Shown: positions 25,554 through 33,534, counted from the stretch's first letter. The stretch is DNA of 36,234 nt from Micromonospora sp. ALFpr18c (GCF_008868155.1 NZ_WBKR01000033.1:1-36234), one strand, 5' to 3'. The notes: generated from the sequence alone by a model not told the origin. Numbers and translations are program-made.

Positions 25554-27014
25554 ATGGCGGCTCGTGGCTTCCCGTACACCGATCTCAAGGACTTCCTCGC
25601 GGCGCTGGAGCGTGCGGGGGAGCTGCGGCGGGTCGACGTCCCGGTCGACCCCACCCTGGAGATCAGCGAGGTGGTCACCCGGACGGTGCGAGCCGGCGGG
25701 CCGGCGCTGCTCTTCGAGCACCCCACGCGGGGTGAGATGCCGGTGGCGATCAACCTGTTCGGCACCGAGAAGCGGATGGCGATGGCGCTCGGCGTGGAGT
25801 CGCTGGACGAGATCGGCGCCCGGATCGGCGCGCTGGTCAAGCCCGAGCTGCCGGTCGGCTGGTCCGGCATCCGGGAGGGCCTCGGCAAGGTCATGCAGCT
25901 CAAGTCGGTGCCGCCGCGCAAGGTCAAGACCGCGCCCTGCCAGGAGGTGGTCTACCGGGGCGACGACGTCGACCTGAACCGGCTGCCGGGGTTGCAGGTG
26001 TGGCCCGGCGACGGCGGGATCTTCCACAACTACGGGCTGACCCACACCAAGCACCCGGAGACCGGCAAGCGCAATCTGGGCCTGTACCGGCTCCAGCAGC
26101 ACGGCCGCAACACCCTCGGCATGCACTGGCAGATCCACAAGGACTCGACGGCACACCACGCGGTCGCCGAGCGGCTCGGGCAGCGCCTGCCGGTCGCGGT
26201 CGCGATCGGCTGCGACCCGGTCGTCTCGTACGCGGCCAGCGCGCCACTGCCCGGCGACATCGACGAGTACCTGTTCGCCGGGTTCCTGCGCGGCGAACGG
26301 GTGGAGATGGTCGACTGCCTCACCGTGCCGTTGCAGGTGCCGGCGCACGCGCAGATCGTGCTGGAGGGCTACCTGGAGCCCGGCGAGCGGCTGCCCGAGG
26401 GGCCGTTCGGTGACCACACCGGCTTCTACACGCCGGTCGAGCCGTTCCCGGTGCTGCACATCGAGGCGATGACCATGCAGCGCAAGCCGGTCTACCACTC
26501 GATCGTCACCTCGAAGCCGCCGCAGGAGGACCACGGCCTCGGCAAGGCCACCGAGCGGATCTTCCAGCCGCTGCTCAAGCTGCTGATCCCGGACATCGTC
26601 GACTACGACCTGCCGGCCGCCGGCGTCTTCCACAACTGCGCGATCGTGTCGATCCGCAAGCGCTACCCGAAGCACGCGCAGAAGGTGATGAACGCGATCT
26701 GGGGCGCGCACCTCATGTCGCTGACCAAGCTGATCGTGATCGTCGACGAGGACTGCGACGTGCACGACTACAACGAGGTCGCCTTCCGCGCCTTCGGCAA
26801 CGTCGACTACGCCCGCGACCTGCTGCTCACCGAGGGGCCGGTGGACCACCTCGACCACTCGTCGTACCAGCAGTTCTGGGGCGGCAAGGTGGGCGTCGAC
26901 GCGACCCGCAAACTGCCCACCGAGGGATACACCCGCGGCTGGCCCGAGGAGATGACCATGAGTCCGGAAGTGGCTGCCCTCGTCGACAAGCGCTGGAAGG
27001 AGTACGGAATCTGA
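25554..27014 (+). CDS. Menaquinone biosynthesis decarboxylase (UbiD family)
   Basis: This 486-residue UbiD-family enzyme uses prenylated FMN, made by UbiX, to decarboxylate the prenylated naphthoate in the futalosine pathway. Features include FPYTDLKDFLAALERAGELRRV at the N-terminus, NLGLYRLQQHGRNTLGMHWQIHKD for cofactor and metal binding, DPVVSYAASAPLP, and EGPFGDHTGFYTP with the acidic active-site residues. C-terminal GGKVGVDATRKLPTEGYTRGWPEE is characteristic. Length fits the 480-490 residues of the actinobacterial menaquinone subgroup (TIGR03701-like). ATG 25554 agrees with the family start; the ribosome-binding site is weak (GGGAGA, to 25546). Its TGA overlaps the ATG of the prenyltransferase gene, and ubiX lies 2 kb downstream, supporting the pathway. 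Confidence 0.92.
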   Translation: MAARGFPYTDLKDFLAALERAGELRRVDVPVDPTLEISEVVTRTVRAGGPALLFEHPTRGEMPVAINLFGTEKRMAMALGVESLDEIGARIGALVKPELPVGWSGIREGLGKVMQLKSVPPRKVKTAPCQEVVYRGDDVDLNRLPGLQVWPGDGGIFHNYGLTHTKHPETGKRNLGLYRLQQHGRNTLGMHWQIHKDSTAHHAVAERLGQRLPVAVAIGCDPVVSYAASAPLPGDIDEYLFAGFLRGERVEMVDCLTVPLQVPAHAQIVLEGYLEPGERLPEGPFGDHTGFYTPVEPFPVLHIEAMTMQRKPVYHSIVTSKPPQEDHGLGKATERIFQPLLKLLIPDIVDYDLPAAGVFHNCAIVSIRKRYPKHAQKVMNAIWGAHLMSLTKLIVIVDEDCDVHDYNEVAFRAFGNVDYARDLLLTEGPVDHLDHSSYQQFWGGKVGVDATRKLPTEGYTRGWPEEMTMSPEVAALVDKRWKEYGI

Positions 27015-27988
27015 TGGCCACCACCGACAACCCTCGCGATCTTGCACCTCCGGTTGCTGATTCGTCCCCTTCCTCCCCTTCTGGCGCGACCGAAACTGCA
27101 CGATCGCGGGGGAGGGTGCGGGCCTTCCTGGACCTCGTCACCATCGAGCACTCCGTCTTCGCGTTGCCGTTCGCGTACCTGTCGGCGCTGACCGCCATGC
27201 GGGTCTCCGGCGGGCACGTACGGTGGCTCGACCTGCTGCTGATCACCGTGGCTATGGTCGGTGCGCGGACGTTCGCGATGGCCGCCAACCGGATCCTCGA
27301 CCGGCGGATCGACGCGCGGAACCCGCGTACCGCCGGCCGGGAACTGGTCACCGGGGCGGTGAGCGTGCGGACGGCCTGGACCGGCGCGGCCGTCGCGCTT
27401 GTCGTGTTCCTCGTCGCCGCCGCCCTGCTCAACCCGCTCTGCCTGGTGTTGGCACCGCTCGCCGTGGTGCCGCTGGTGGTCTACCCGTACGGCAAGCGGT
27501 TCACCAACTGGCCGCACGCCATCCTCGCGATCGCCCAGGCGGTCGGCCCGGTCGGCGCCTGGCTGGCCGTCACCGGCACCCTGGACGGCTCCTGGCCGGC
27601 CTGGCTGCTCGGCGCGGCGGTCGGCCTGTGGATCGGCGGCTTCGACCTGATCTACGCCTGCCAGGACTCCGAGATCGACCGGGAGATCGGCGTGCACAGC
27701 GTGCCCGCCCGCTACGGCCGGCGCTTCGCGCTGCACGCCTCCACCGTCGCGCACGTGGTGACGTTCGCGCTGTTCATCTGGTTCGGCGCGCTGGTCGGCT
27801 TCGGCTGGCTCTGGTGGATCGGGCTGGCGCTGACCGCCGTCGCGTTCGCCTACCAGCACCTGGTGGTCACGCCGACCGACCTGAGCAAGGTCAACCGGGC
27901 GTTCTTCACCGCCAACGGCTTCGTCGGCATCGTGCTGTTCGTGTTCGCCCTGCTGGACCTGGTGATCCGCCTCGACCTACGCCCCTGA
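27014..27988 (+). CDS. mqnP: Menaquinone biosynthesis prenyltransferase MqnP (UbiA family)
   Basis: This 324-residue membrane protein has about eight to nine TM helices. It has both UbiA aspartate motifs, AANRILDRRIDARNPRTAGR (NxxxDxxxD) and YACQDSEIDREIGVHSVPARYG (DxxxD), which bind Mg-polyprenyl diphosphate. FLDLVTIEHSVFALPFAY near residue 40 is the usual N-terminal region; the first 35 residues (Ser/Pro/Ala-rich) are an extension. It attaches the isoprenoid chain to the 1,4-dihydroxy-6-naphthoate-type intermediate of the futalosine route; assignment to MqnP rather than MenA rests on the UbiD and UbiX neighbours. The ATG overlaps the decarboxylase stop. Its last 12 nt overlap the convergent terpene synthase gene. 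Confidence 0.9.
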   Translation: MATTDNPRDLAPPVADSSPSSPSGATETARSRGRVRAFLDLVTIEHSVFALPFAYLSALTAMRVSGGHVRWLDLLLITVAMVGARTFAMAANRILDRRIDARNPRTAGRELVTGAVSVRTAWTGAAVALVVFLVAAALLNPLCLVLAPLAVVPLVVYPYGKRFTNWPHAILAIAQAVGPVGAWLAVTGTLDGSWPAWLLGAAVGLWIGGFDLIYACQDSEIDREIGVHSVPARYGRRFALHASTVAHVVTFALFIWFGALVGFGWLWWIGLALTAVAFAYQHLVVTPTDLSKVNRAFFTANGFVGIVLFVFALLDLVIRLDLRP

Positions 27989-28960
27989 GACCGGCTGCCC
28001 CGCGCTGGTCGGGTAGCGGGCGCTCTCCAACGTCCAGTCGATGGTGCCGCGGACCGCGTACGCCACCCCGTCGAGATGGTCGGTGACCGCCTCGTCCAAC
28101 GCCGGGCCGAACGACGGCACCGCGTCCCGCAGCGCGACGAAGTGGTGCATCGACTCCCGCCAGCGTTCGGCCGCCCGGTCGACCGCCGCCGCCGTGGGCA
28201 CACCCCACTCGCCCTGCATGGCGAGGACCAGGTTGTGCCCGCCGGCGGTGACCCGGTCCCGATCCAGTGAGGCCAGGTCGTTGTACCAGGAGAGCAGGTC
28301 GTTGCCGGTGCGGGCGATCTCGCGCAGCAGCGGATGGTGGTAGACCGGGTCGGGCAGCGGCCGTCCGGTCACGAACTCCACAAGCGGGTACGACACCTCC
28401 GCCGCCGAGGTCGCCCGACGCAGCTCGACGTACTCGGTAACCCCCGGGCGGCGGCCGACCTCCTTGTTGACCGCCTCCTGCCAGGTGCCGTCGAGATGCC
28501 GCGCCACCGCGTCGGCGAAGCGCAGCCGCCAGCGGGCCGGCATCCGGCGGCGTGGCTCCCGCCAGGCCAGCACCAGCAGCCGCCGCAGCGGACCGCTCAG
28601 ACCGGCCTGCCGCAGCCGGGGACCGTCGTGCAGCAGCGCCAACGTGCCGTTGCGCAACGCCCGGATCTGCTCCGGCGCGAGCCGGCCCGGCCCGTCGCAG
28701 GCGTCGTCGACCAGGAAGAACCAGGTGAACAGTGCGGTGAGCGTCCGCAGGTCGGCCTCGGTCGCATCCGGGTAGAGCCGTCCGGCGTACCGGGCGAAGG
28801 CCCCCCGCGCCAGCCGGTGCAGCGCGGCGTCGTCCAGTGCCAGACCCAACCCGGGCAGCAGGTCGAGCAGCCACTCCTGGACCTGGTCGGCGTACGGCGA
28901 CAGCCGGGCCGGAACAGGGCACTCGGCGCGCAACGTCCAGAGGACTTCGCCGGTCGTCAC
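27977..28960 (-). CDS. Class I terpene synthase, product unknown
   Basis: This 327-residue protein has the bacterial terpene cyclase hallmarks. The aspartate-rich motif is DDACD at 85-89 (FTWFFLVDDACDG). The NSE-type motif is NDLASLDRD at 227-235, with Asp235 replacing the usual Glu, followed by GGHNLVLAMQ. The pyrophosphate-sensor Arg181 (YVELRRATSA) lies 46 residues before Asn227, and an RY pair (ESARYPTSAG) ends the fold. It should cyclise a prenyl diphosphate, most likely farnesyl or geranyl diphosphate by size. GTG 28960 has a near-perfect AGGAGG (28966-28971). It is inserted head-on into the menaquinone gene set, overlapping mqnP by 12 nt and divergent from ubiX. No P450 or other tailoring gene is adjacent. 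Confidence 0.88.
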   Translation of the reverse strand: MTTGEVLWTLRAECPVPARLSPYADQVQEWLLDLLPGLGLALDDAALHRLARGAFARYAGRLYPDATEADLRTLTALFTWFFLVDDACDGPGRLAPEQIRALRNGTLALLHDGPRLRQAGLSGPLRRLLVLAWREPRRRMPARWRLRFADAVARHLDGTWQEAVNKEVGRRPGVTEYVELRRATSAAEVSYPLVEFVTGRPLPDPVYHHPLLREIARTGNDLLSWYNDLASLDRDRVTAGGHNLVLAMQGEWGVPTAAAVDRAAERWRESMHHFVALRDAVPSFGPALDEAVTDHLDGVAYAVRGTIDWTLESARYPTSAGQPVSGA

Positions 28961-29109
28961 CGATGCCTCCTGTACGAACTGCTCCCGGTGCGAATCGCCA
29001 CCGGCAGCATGTCAGGTCGACGGGACGCCCACACGCCCGCCGGACATGTCGGACCGGCCGGCCCGGGGGTGCCCACCAGCGCGCCGGCACGACCAGGCAG
29101 GCTGGAGGC

Positions 29110-29739
29110 ATGCGGGAACCATGGGTGGTCGGTGTCTCCGGGGCCTCCGGCACGCCGTACGCGGCGGCCGTCATCGGCGGACTGCTCGACGCCGGCGAGT
29201 CGGTGGACCTCATCGTGTCCCGGGCGGCGCGGCTCACCGTGCTCGACGAGACGGGTCGGCCGTTCCGTGACGCCCACTGGGCCGAGGACCTCGCCGCCTG
29301 GCTCGGTCGGGACCTGACGGGCGCGGACGTGCGGCACTGGCCGGCCGGCGACCTGGCGGCCGGGCCGAGCAGCGGCTCCTACCGGGTACGCGGAATGGCC
29401 GTGGTGCCGGCGAGCACGGCCGCCTGCGCGGGCATCGCGATCGGGCTCTCCAAGGATCTGTTGCAGCGTGCCGCCGAGGTCAACCTCAAGGAACGCCGCC
29501 CGGTGGTCATGGTCCCCCGGGAGACCCCGGTGACCCGCAGCCACCTGGAGCACCTGATCGGCCTGCACGACGCGGGTGCGATCGTGCTGCCCGCCAGCCC
29601 CGGCTTCTACGGAGCCGGCGCGGCGGCCAGCGCCCAGCAGTTGGTCGACTTCGTCGCCGGCAAGGTGCTGGACGCGCTCGGCGTCCCGCACACCCTGTTC
29701 CGACGGTGGTCCGGCCAGCTCGGCGCGGCCCGCAGCTGA
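29110..29739 (+). CDS. ubiX: UbiX family flavin prenyltransferase
   Basis: This 209-residue protein makes prenylated FMN from reduced FMN and a dimethylallyl donor, the cofactor needed by the UbiD-type decarboxylase encoded upstream. The N-terminal VVGVSGASGTPYAAAVIGGLL is the phosphate-binding loop. VVPASTAACAGIAIGLSKDLLQRAAEVNLKERRPVVMVPRETP and VLPASPGFY are the family signatures near residues 97-165. ATG 29110 follows GGAGG at 29104-29108. In the menaquinone context it corresponds to the UbiX partner of the MqnP/UbiD set. The intervening terpene synthase gene on the opposite strand means it must have its own promoter. A hairpin terminator follows at 29794. Confidence 0.93.
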   Translation: MREPWVVGVSGASGTPYAAAVIGGLLDAGESVDLIVSRAARLTVLDETGRPFRDAHWAEDLAAWLGRDLTGADVRHWPAGDLAAGPSSGSYRVRGMAVVPASTAACAGIAIGLSKDLLQRAAEVNLKERRPVVMVPRETPVTRSHLEHLIGLHDAGAIVLPASPGFYGAGAAASAQQLVDFVAGKVLDALGVPHTLFRRWSGQLGAARS

Positions 29740-29793
29740 GCCGTCGGCTCAGCCCGCTCGGCCGGGCTGCCCGCCGGATCGGCCCAGCGGGAC

Positions 29794-29819
29794 GCGGACC
29801 GGACTGGTGTCCGGTCCGC
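29794..29819. terminator. Bidirectional hairpin between ubiX and the BldC-family gene
   Basis: GCGGACCGGAC (29794-29804) and its exact complement (29809-29819) enclose the loop TGGT, a compact 11-bp G/C-rich stem. It lies between the convergent ubiX and BldC-family genes, 55 nt after ubiX and 20 nt from the other stop, so it can end both transcripts. Confidence 0.72.
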
Positions 29820-29839
29820 CTGACGTTGTCCGCACCAGT

Positions 29840-30106
29840 TCAGTACATGCCGGCGTTGGCCGGACCCGGCCCGGTGGAGGCGGCCGGTCCCACATTGCGT
29901 GGTTTTCCGACCTCGTCCACCTCGTCCAGCATGCCCTCCCCCTCAAGCAGGGCTCGCACCTCGGATTCCCGAAACCGGCGATGCCCGCCTGGAGTCCGGA
30001 TGCTTCCTATCCGGCCGGCCGCCGCCCATCTCGTCACAGTCTTCGGGTCCACCCGAAACAGCGCGGCGACCTCACCCGGTGTCAGCAGGCGATCTCCAGT
30101 GTCCAC
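29840..30106 (-). CDS. BldC-family MerR-like DNA-binding regulator
   Basis: This 88-residue protein contains LLTPGEVAALFRVDPKTVTRW followed by AAAGRIGSIRTPGGHRRFRESEVRALLEG. This is nearly the whole of Streptomyces BldC, a one-domain MerR-type protein that binds direct repeats cooperatively and delays sporulation. After residue 58 it has a non-conserved acidic then Gly/Pro-rich tail (about 30 residues, DEVDEVGKPRN...GPANAGMY) that Streptomyces BldC (68 residues, from memory) lacks. GTG 30106 is chosen for the strong GAGGAGG upstream (30112-30118) and agreement with the family start. It is divergent from an Lrp-type gene. Whether this is the BldC orthologue or a paralogue cannot be told from the window. 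Confidence 0.85.
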   Translation of the reverse strand: MDTGDRLLTPGEVAALFRVDPKTVTRWAAAGRIGSIRTPGGHRRFRESEVRALLEGEGMLDEVDEVGKPRNVGPAASTGPGPANAGMY

Positions 30107-30375
30107 AGCCCCCTCCTCGCGTCGACGAAGCCCCTGGCTGAACACACTGCCCCCGGCTGGTGCGAGCCCAGAGCCGTCATGAGGGACGTATGGCAATTAC
30201 AGCACCAGGGACCTGGCCTGTCCGCCAAACGCGAAAAACGCACTGAGTGGGAAGTTAGTAAATGGTACTGGCGCAACCCCTACCTGGACCGTCAGTTTGT
30301 GAACAGTTACTCACTGCTGTGTGCAACGGATACCGAAGGGATCGCGTTACGCCCAACCGGTTAAGGTCACTCTCC
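30107..30375. promoter_or_regulatory. Divergent regulatory region between BldC-family and Lrp-type genes
   Basis: This 269-nt non-coding stretch includes the most AT-rich patch of the right half (about 30225-30330). It contains the palindrome CACTGAGTG (30241-30249) and GTGAACAGTTACTCAC with GTGA/TCAC arms near 30299-30314. TAAGGT at 30362-30367 lies 8 nt before the Lrp GTG and is a candidate -10 for a leaderless transcript. I see no strong -35 on either strand. Autoregulatory binding by either flanking regulator is plausible but unproven. Confidence 0.4.
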
Positions 30376-30834
30376 GTGGACGCCATCGACCTGAGCCTCG
30401 TCGACCTGCTGCGCGGCAACGCCCGCCTCTCGTACGCCGAACTGGCCCGGCAGGTTGGTCTCTCCGCCCCCGCGGTCCACGAGCGGGTCGGCAAGCTGGA
30501 GAGCAGCGGCGTGGTCCGTGGCTACCACGCGGAGGTGGAGCCGGAGGCGATCGGGCTGGGCGTCACCGCGTTGATCGGCATCGTCGAGGACTCCGGGGCG
30601 GACTCCGACGACATGCTCGAATCGCTGCGGGTGCTGCCCGAGATCGAATCCTGCTACTTCATGGCCGGCGTGGAGTCGTTCCTGCTCAAGGCCCGGGTCG
30701 GCACGATCGCCGAGCTGGAGCAGCTGATCGTGCGGCTCAACCGGACACCCGGGGTGGCCTCCACCCGCACCGCCATCGCGCTCAGCACCAAGTGGGAGAA
30801 CCGCCCCCAGTCGGTCGGCCCGCCGGTTTCCTGA
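30376..30834 (+). CDS. Lrp/AsnC family transcriptional regulator
   Basis: This 152-residue protein has an N-terminal helix-turn-helix (DAIDLSLVDLLRGNARLSYAELARQVGLSAPAVHERVGKLESSGVVRGYHAEVEPEAIG, residues 2-60). An alpha/beta RAM ligand-binding domain follows (LGVTALIGIVE to TAIALSTKWENRP, 62-145). Such regulators form octamers and respond to amino acids or other small effectors. GTG 30376 lies 8 nt after TAAGGT; the family start agrees and no Shine-Dalgarno is present. The gene borders the menaquinone set; from memory an AsnC-type regulator is often found beside these genes in actinobacteria. Its targets cannot be deduced, though autoregulation from the AT-rich region upstream is likely. Confidence 0.9.
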   Translation: MDAIDLSLVDLLRGNARLSYAELARQVGLSAPAVHERVGKLESSGVVRGYHAEVEPEAIGLGVTALIGIVEDSGADSDDMLESLRVLPEIESCYFMAGVESFLLKARVGTIAELEQLIVRLNRTPGVASTRTAIALSTKWENRPQSVGPPVS

Positions 30835-30889
30835 CCGCCGCGCCGCGTACCCCTGGTGCCGCCCGTCGACCCGGCGGTAGCGTGCGCCG

Positions 30890-31720
30890 ATGACCCCGCC
30901 GCGACGTGGCACGGCCGTGGTGACCGGCGCCGCCGGCGGCCTGGGCCGCGCCATCGCCACCGCGCTGCACACCGACGGCTGGTCGGTGCTGCTCACCGAC
31001 CTCGACCCGGTGGCGGTGGCCGCCGCCGCGGCGCCGCTGGGCGGTTGGTCCGCCGCGCTGGACGTGCGGGACGAGGTCGCCTGCGCCGAGGTCGCGGCGA
31101 CGGCGGCGAGCCGGGGTGGCCTCGACCTGTGGGTCAACAACGCCGGCATCCTGGTCACCGGCCCCGCCTGGGACCACGACGGGCGGACCCGCCGCAGGGT
31201 GCTCGACGTCAACACGTTCGGCGCGATGAACGGCACCCTGGCCGCGCTCGCGCTGATGCGCGAGCAGGGCCACGGCCACGTGCTCAACGTCGTGTCACTG
31301 GCCGGGCTGATCGCCGCGCCCGGTGAGACGGTGTACGCGGCCAGCAAGCACGCCCTGCTGGCGTTCAGCCTCGGCACCCTGTCCGACCTGCGGATGGCCG
31401 GGTACCGGCGGGTGCACGTCTCCTGCCTCTGCCCGGACGGCATCTGGACCCCGATGCTGCACGACCGGCTGGACGACCCGGGGGCGCTGGCGTCGTTCAC
31501 CGGCTCGATGCTCACCCCGCAGCGCGTCGCCGCCCGCGCGGTCCGGCTGGCCCGCCGGCCTCGCCCGGTGGTCAGCCTGCCCCGCTGGCGGGGGGCGCAG
31601 GTCCGGCTGCTGGACGCGCTGCCCCGACTCGCCGTCGCACTGACCCCGCTCGTCCGGGCCGCCGGCCGGGCCGGGCAGCGCCGCCAACTGCGCCGGAGCA
31701 CCCCACCGGACCGGAGCTGA
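30890..31720 (+). CDS. Short-chain dehydrogenase/reductase (SDR)
   Basis: This 276-residue classical SDR shows the nucleotide-binding motif TGAAGGLGRAIA (12-23), TDLDP after beta-2 which suggests NAD(H) or mixed preference, and the structural NNAGIL motif. The catalytic Ser is in VVSLAGL and the YAASK motif holds catalytic Tyr and Lys. The C-terminal 50 residues are Arg- and Leu-rich and hydrophobic (LLDALPRLAVALTPLVRAAG), longer than minimal SDRs, possibly a membrane-associating tail. ATG 30890 lies 6 nt after TAGCGT (30878-30883), another leaderless layout. Substrate is unknown; neighbours do not identify a pathway. Confidence 0.88.
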   Translation: MTPPRRGTAVVTGAAGGLGRAIATALHTDGWSVLLTDLDPVAVAAAAAPLGGWSAALDVRDEVACAEVAATAASRGGLDLWVNNAGILVTGPAWDHDGRTRRRVLDVNTFGAMNGTLAALALMREQGHGHVLNVVSLAGLIAAPGETVYAASKHALLAFSLGTLSDLRMAGYRRVHVSCLCPDGIWTPMLHDRLDDPGALASFTGSMLTPQRVAARAVRLARRPRPVVSLPRWRGAQVRLLDALPRLAVALTPLVRAAGRAGQRRQLRRSTPPDRS

Positions 31721-31745
31721 CCACCCCCGACCTGCTTGCTAGGTT
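31717..31745 (+). promoter_or_regulatory. Candidate leaderless promoter of the Cds1-like gene
   Basis: CTGACC (31717-31722) and TAGGTT (31740-31745) are separated by 17 nt. The GTG start at 31752 follows 6 nt after the -10, so the message would begin at the start codon. The -35 overlaps the stop codon of the upstream SDR gene. Confidence 0.5.
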
Positions 31746-31751
31746 TCCGGC

Positions 31752-32843
31752 GTGACTCATCTCGACCGGTGCGACGAGGCCAGCCGGACCTGGGTGACCG
31801 ACGCGATCGCCGCCGTCGAGGCGGACGCGAACCGGTCGGCCGACACCCACCTGCTGCCGTTCCCGCTGCCCCGGGCATGGGGGATCGACCTCTACCTCAA
31901 GGACGAGTCGTCCCACCCGACCGGCTCGCTGAAGCACCGGCTGGCCCGTTCACTGTTCCTCTACGGGCTCTGCAACGGCTGGATCGGGCCGCGGACCACG
32001 ATCGTCGAGGCGTCGTCGGGTTCCACCGCCGTCTCCGAGGCGTACTTCGCCCGGATGCTCGGTCTGCCGTTCATCGCCGTCATGCCCGCCTCCACCTCCC
32101 CGGAGAAGATCTCGCAGATCGAGTTCCAGGGCGGCCGGTGCCACCTCGTCGACGACCCGGCGACCGTTGTCGTCGAGGCCCGCTGGCTGGCCGAGGACTC
32201 CGGCGGGCACTTCATGGACCAGTTCACCTACGCCGAACGGGCCACCGACTGGCGGGGCAACAACAACATCGCCGAGTCGATCTACGCGCAGTTGGAGCTG
32301 GAACGGCACCCCATCCCGGCCTGGATCGTGGTCGGCGCCGGCACCGGCGGCACCAGCGCGACCATCGGCCGGTACGCCCGCTACCGCCGGCTGCCCACCA
32401 AACTCTGCGTGGTGGACCCGGAGAACTCGGCGTTCTACCCGGCGTGGCTCGCCGCCGACTGGTCGGTCCGCACCGGCAAGGGCTCCCGGATCGAGGGCAT
32501 CGGCCGTCCCACCGTGGAGGCGTCGTTCCTGCCCTCGGTGGTGGACCGGATGGTCCAGGTGCCGGACGCGGCGTCGCTCGCCGCCATGCGGGCCGGCTCG
32601 GCGGTGCTCGGCCGTCGGGTCGGCGGCTCCACCGGCACCAACCTGTGGGGCGCGTTCGGCCTGATCGCCGGGATGCTCGCCGAGGGCCGGACCGGCTCGG
32701 TGGTCACCCTGATCTGTGACCCCGGCGACCGGTACGCCGACACCTACTACGCCGACGACTGGCTGGCCGCACAGGGCCTCGACCTGGCACCCCACCTGGC
32801 CACCGTCGAGCGGTTCCTGGCCAGCGGCGAGTGGCCCACCTGA
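31752..32843 (+). CDS. PLP-dependent cysteine synthase-family protein (Cds1-like cysteine desulfhydrase)
   Basis: This 363-residue fold-type II PLP enzyme has the Schiff-base lysine Lys61 in [16 protein letters not shown], the substrate loop [12 protein letters not shown] near 90-101 and the phosphate-binding loop [15 protein letters not shown] near 197-211. The [10 protein letters not shown] version and the C-terminal [16 protein letters not shown] and [16 protein letters not shown] distinguish it from biosynthetic CysK/CysM. They match actinobacterial Cds1 (Mycobacterium tuberculosis Rv3684), reported as an H2S-producing cysteine desulfhydrase. It may therefore degrade cysteine to pyruvate, ammonia and sulfide. 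It appears monocistronic with a leaderless promoter and converges on the glycolipid-binding gene. Function is transferred by family resemblance only. Confidence 0.85.
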   Translation: MTHLDRCDEASRTWVTDAIAAVEADANRSADTHLLPFPLPRAWGIDLYLKDESSHPTGSLKHRLARSLFLYGLCNGWIGPRTTIVEASSGSTAVSEAYFARMLGLPFIAVMPASTSPEKISQIEFQGGRCHLVDDPATVVVEARWLAEDSGGHFMDQFTYAERATDWRGNNNIAESIYAQLELERHPIPAWIVVGAGTGGTSATIGRYARYRRLPTKLCVVDPENSAFYPAWLAADWSVRTGKGSRIEGIGRPTVEASFLPSVVDRMVQVPDAASLAAMRAGSAVLGRRVGGSTGTNLWGAFGLIAGMLAEGRTGSVVTLICDPGDRYADTYYADDWLAAQGLDLAPHLATVERFLASGEWPT

Positions 32844-32846
32844 ACC

Positions 32847-32869
32847 CCCGCGGGCGCCCTCAGCGCGGG
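32847..32869. terminator. Weak bidirectional hairpin
   Basis: CCCGCG (32847-32852) pairs with CGCGGG (32864-32869) across an 11-nt loop at the junction of the convergent Cds1-like and glycolipid-binding genes. The right arm lies inside the end of the minus-strand gene. The stem is short, so this is only a possible terminator. Confidence 0.3.
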
Positions 32870-33489
32870 TCGATCCGCTCGGCCAGCCCCGGGTAGCGCA
32901 CCACGTACCCGTCGGCGTCCACGTCGATGTCGGCGGTGAAGGTGCCGCTGGCGAACCGCACCCGGCCCGGCCCGAGCCCGGTGTAGATCTGCTCGGCCGC
33001 CACCACCTCCAGGCCGGGCAGCAGCACCCACGCGACGGTGATCCGGCGGGGCATGTCGGCGGCCTGGGCGGCCATCCCGAGCCGGTGGAACGGCAGGGCG
33101 TTGAACAGCGGCGACCCGCTCAGGTCCACGTCGAGGGCGTCGGCCAGCCGGTCCGGGTCGTCGGTGCCCGGCAGGCCGGCCCGAGGGTGGCCGGCCGCGA
33201 TGAGAGCCGCGTCCAGATCGCCCTGCTCGGCGGTGGTCACCCGCCACCGGCCCGTGGCCCGTTCCAGCGTCACCCGGCGCAGCCAGCCCGACCCCTCGGC
33301 CTCGACCTCCACCCGCGTGGTGCTCCAGTCCGGTGCGGTGGTCAGCTGGTAGCGGGCCGTCCACGGGATTGGGTCGACGGCGAGCAGCGTGCCCCGGGCC
33401 GCCAATCCGTTGCCGTCGTCGAGCAGAGCCTGCTCGCTGCCCGCGGTGTCCGTCCGGGACCAGAAGAGTGACTTCGGCATGGTCGGCAT
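32860..33489 (-). CDS. Putative glycolipid-binding protein (PF06475-like)
   Basis: This 209-residue soluble protein starts MPTMPKSLFWSRTDTAGSEQALLDDGNGLAARGTLL and continues with WTARYQLTTAPDWSTTRVEVEAEG, a beta-rich repeat pattern typical of the PF06475 putative glycolipid-binding family. C-terminal features include DVDLSGSPLFNALPFHRLG and the end VDADGYVVRYPGLAERI. The family is named from one Pseudomonas structure or annotation and its activity is not established. ATG 33489 is preferred because TAACGT (33497-33502, minus strand) lies 7 nt upstream; an internal ATG at 33480 is possible. The first base upstream of this promoter region abuts the terminator of the DEAD-box helicase gene. It converges on the Cds1-like gene. 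Confidence 0.83.
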   Translation of the reverse strand: MPTMPKSLFWSRTDTAGSEQALLDDGNGLAARGTLLAVDPIPWTARYQLTTAPDWSTTRVEVEAEGSGWLRRVTLERATGRWRVTTAEQGDLDAALIAAGHPRAGLPGTDDPDRLADALDVDLSGSPLFNALPFHRLGMAAQAADMPRRITVAWVLLPGLEVVAAEQIYTGLGPGRVRFASGTFTADIDVDADGYVVRYPGLAERIDPR

Positions 33490-33534
33490 GAGGCGGACGT
33501 TACGCGACCGGGTCGACCTCGGCAGGGCCATGCG

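Noticed and set aside
25163..25927. A 254-residue minus-strand frame across the ubiD upstream region
   Set aside because: It is mostly antisense to the 5' part of the UbiD gene, has no coherent domain and conflicts with the better-supported genes.
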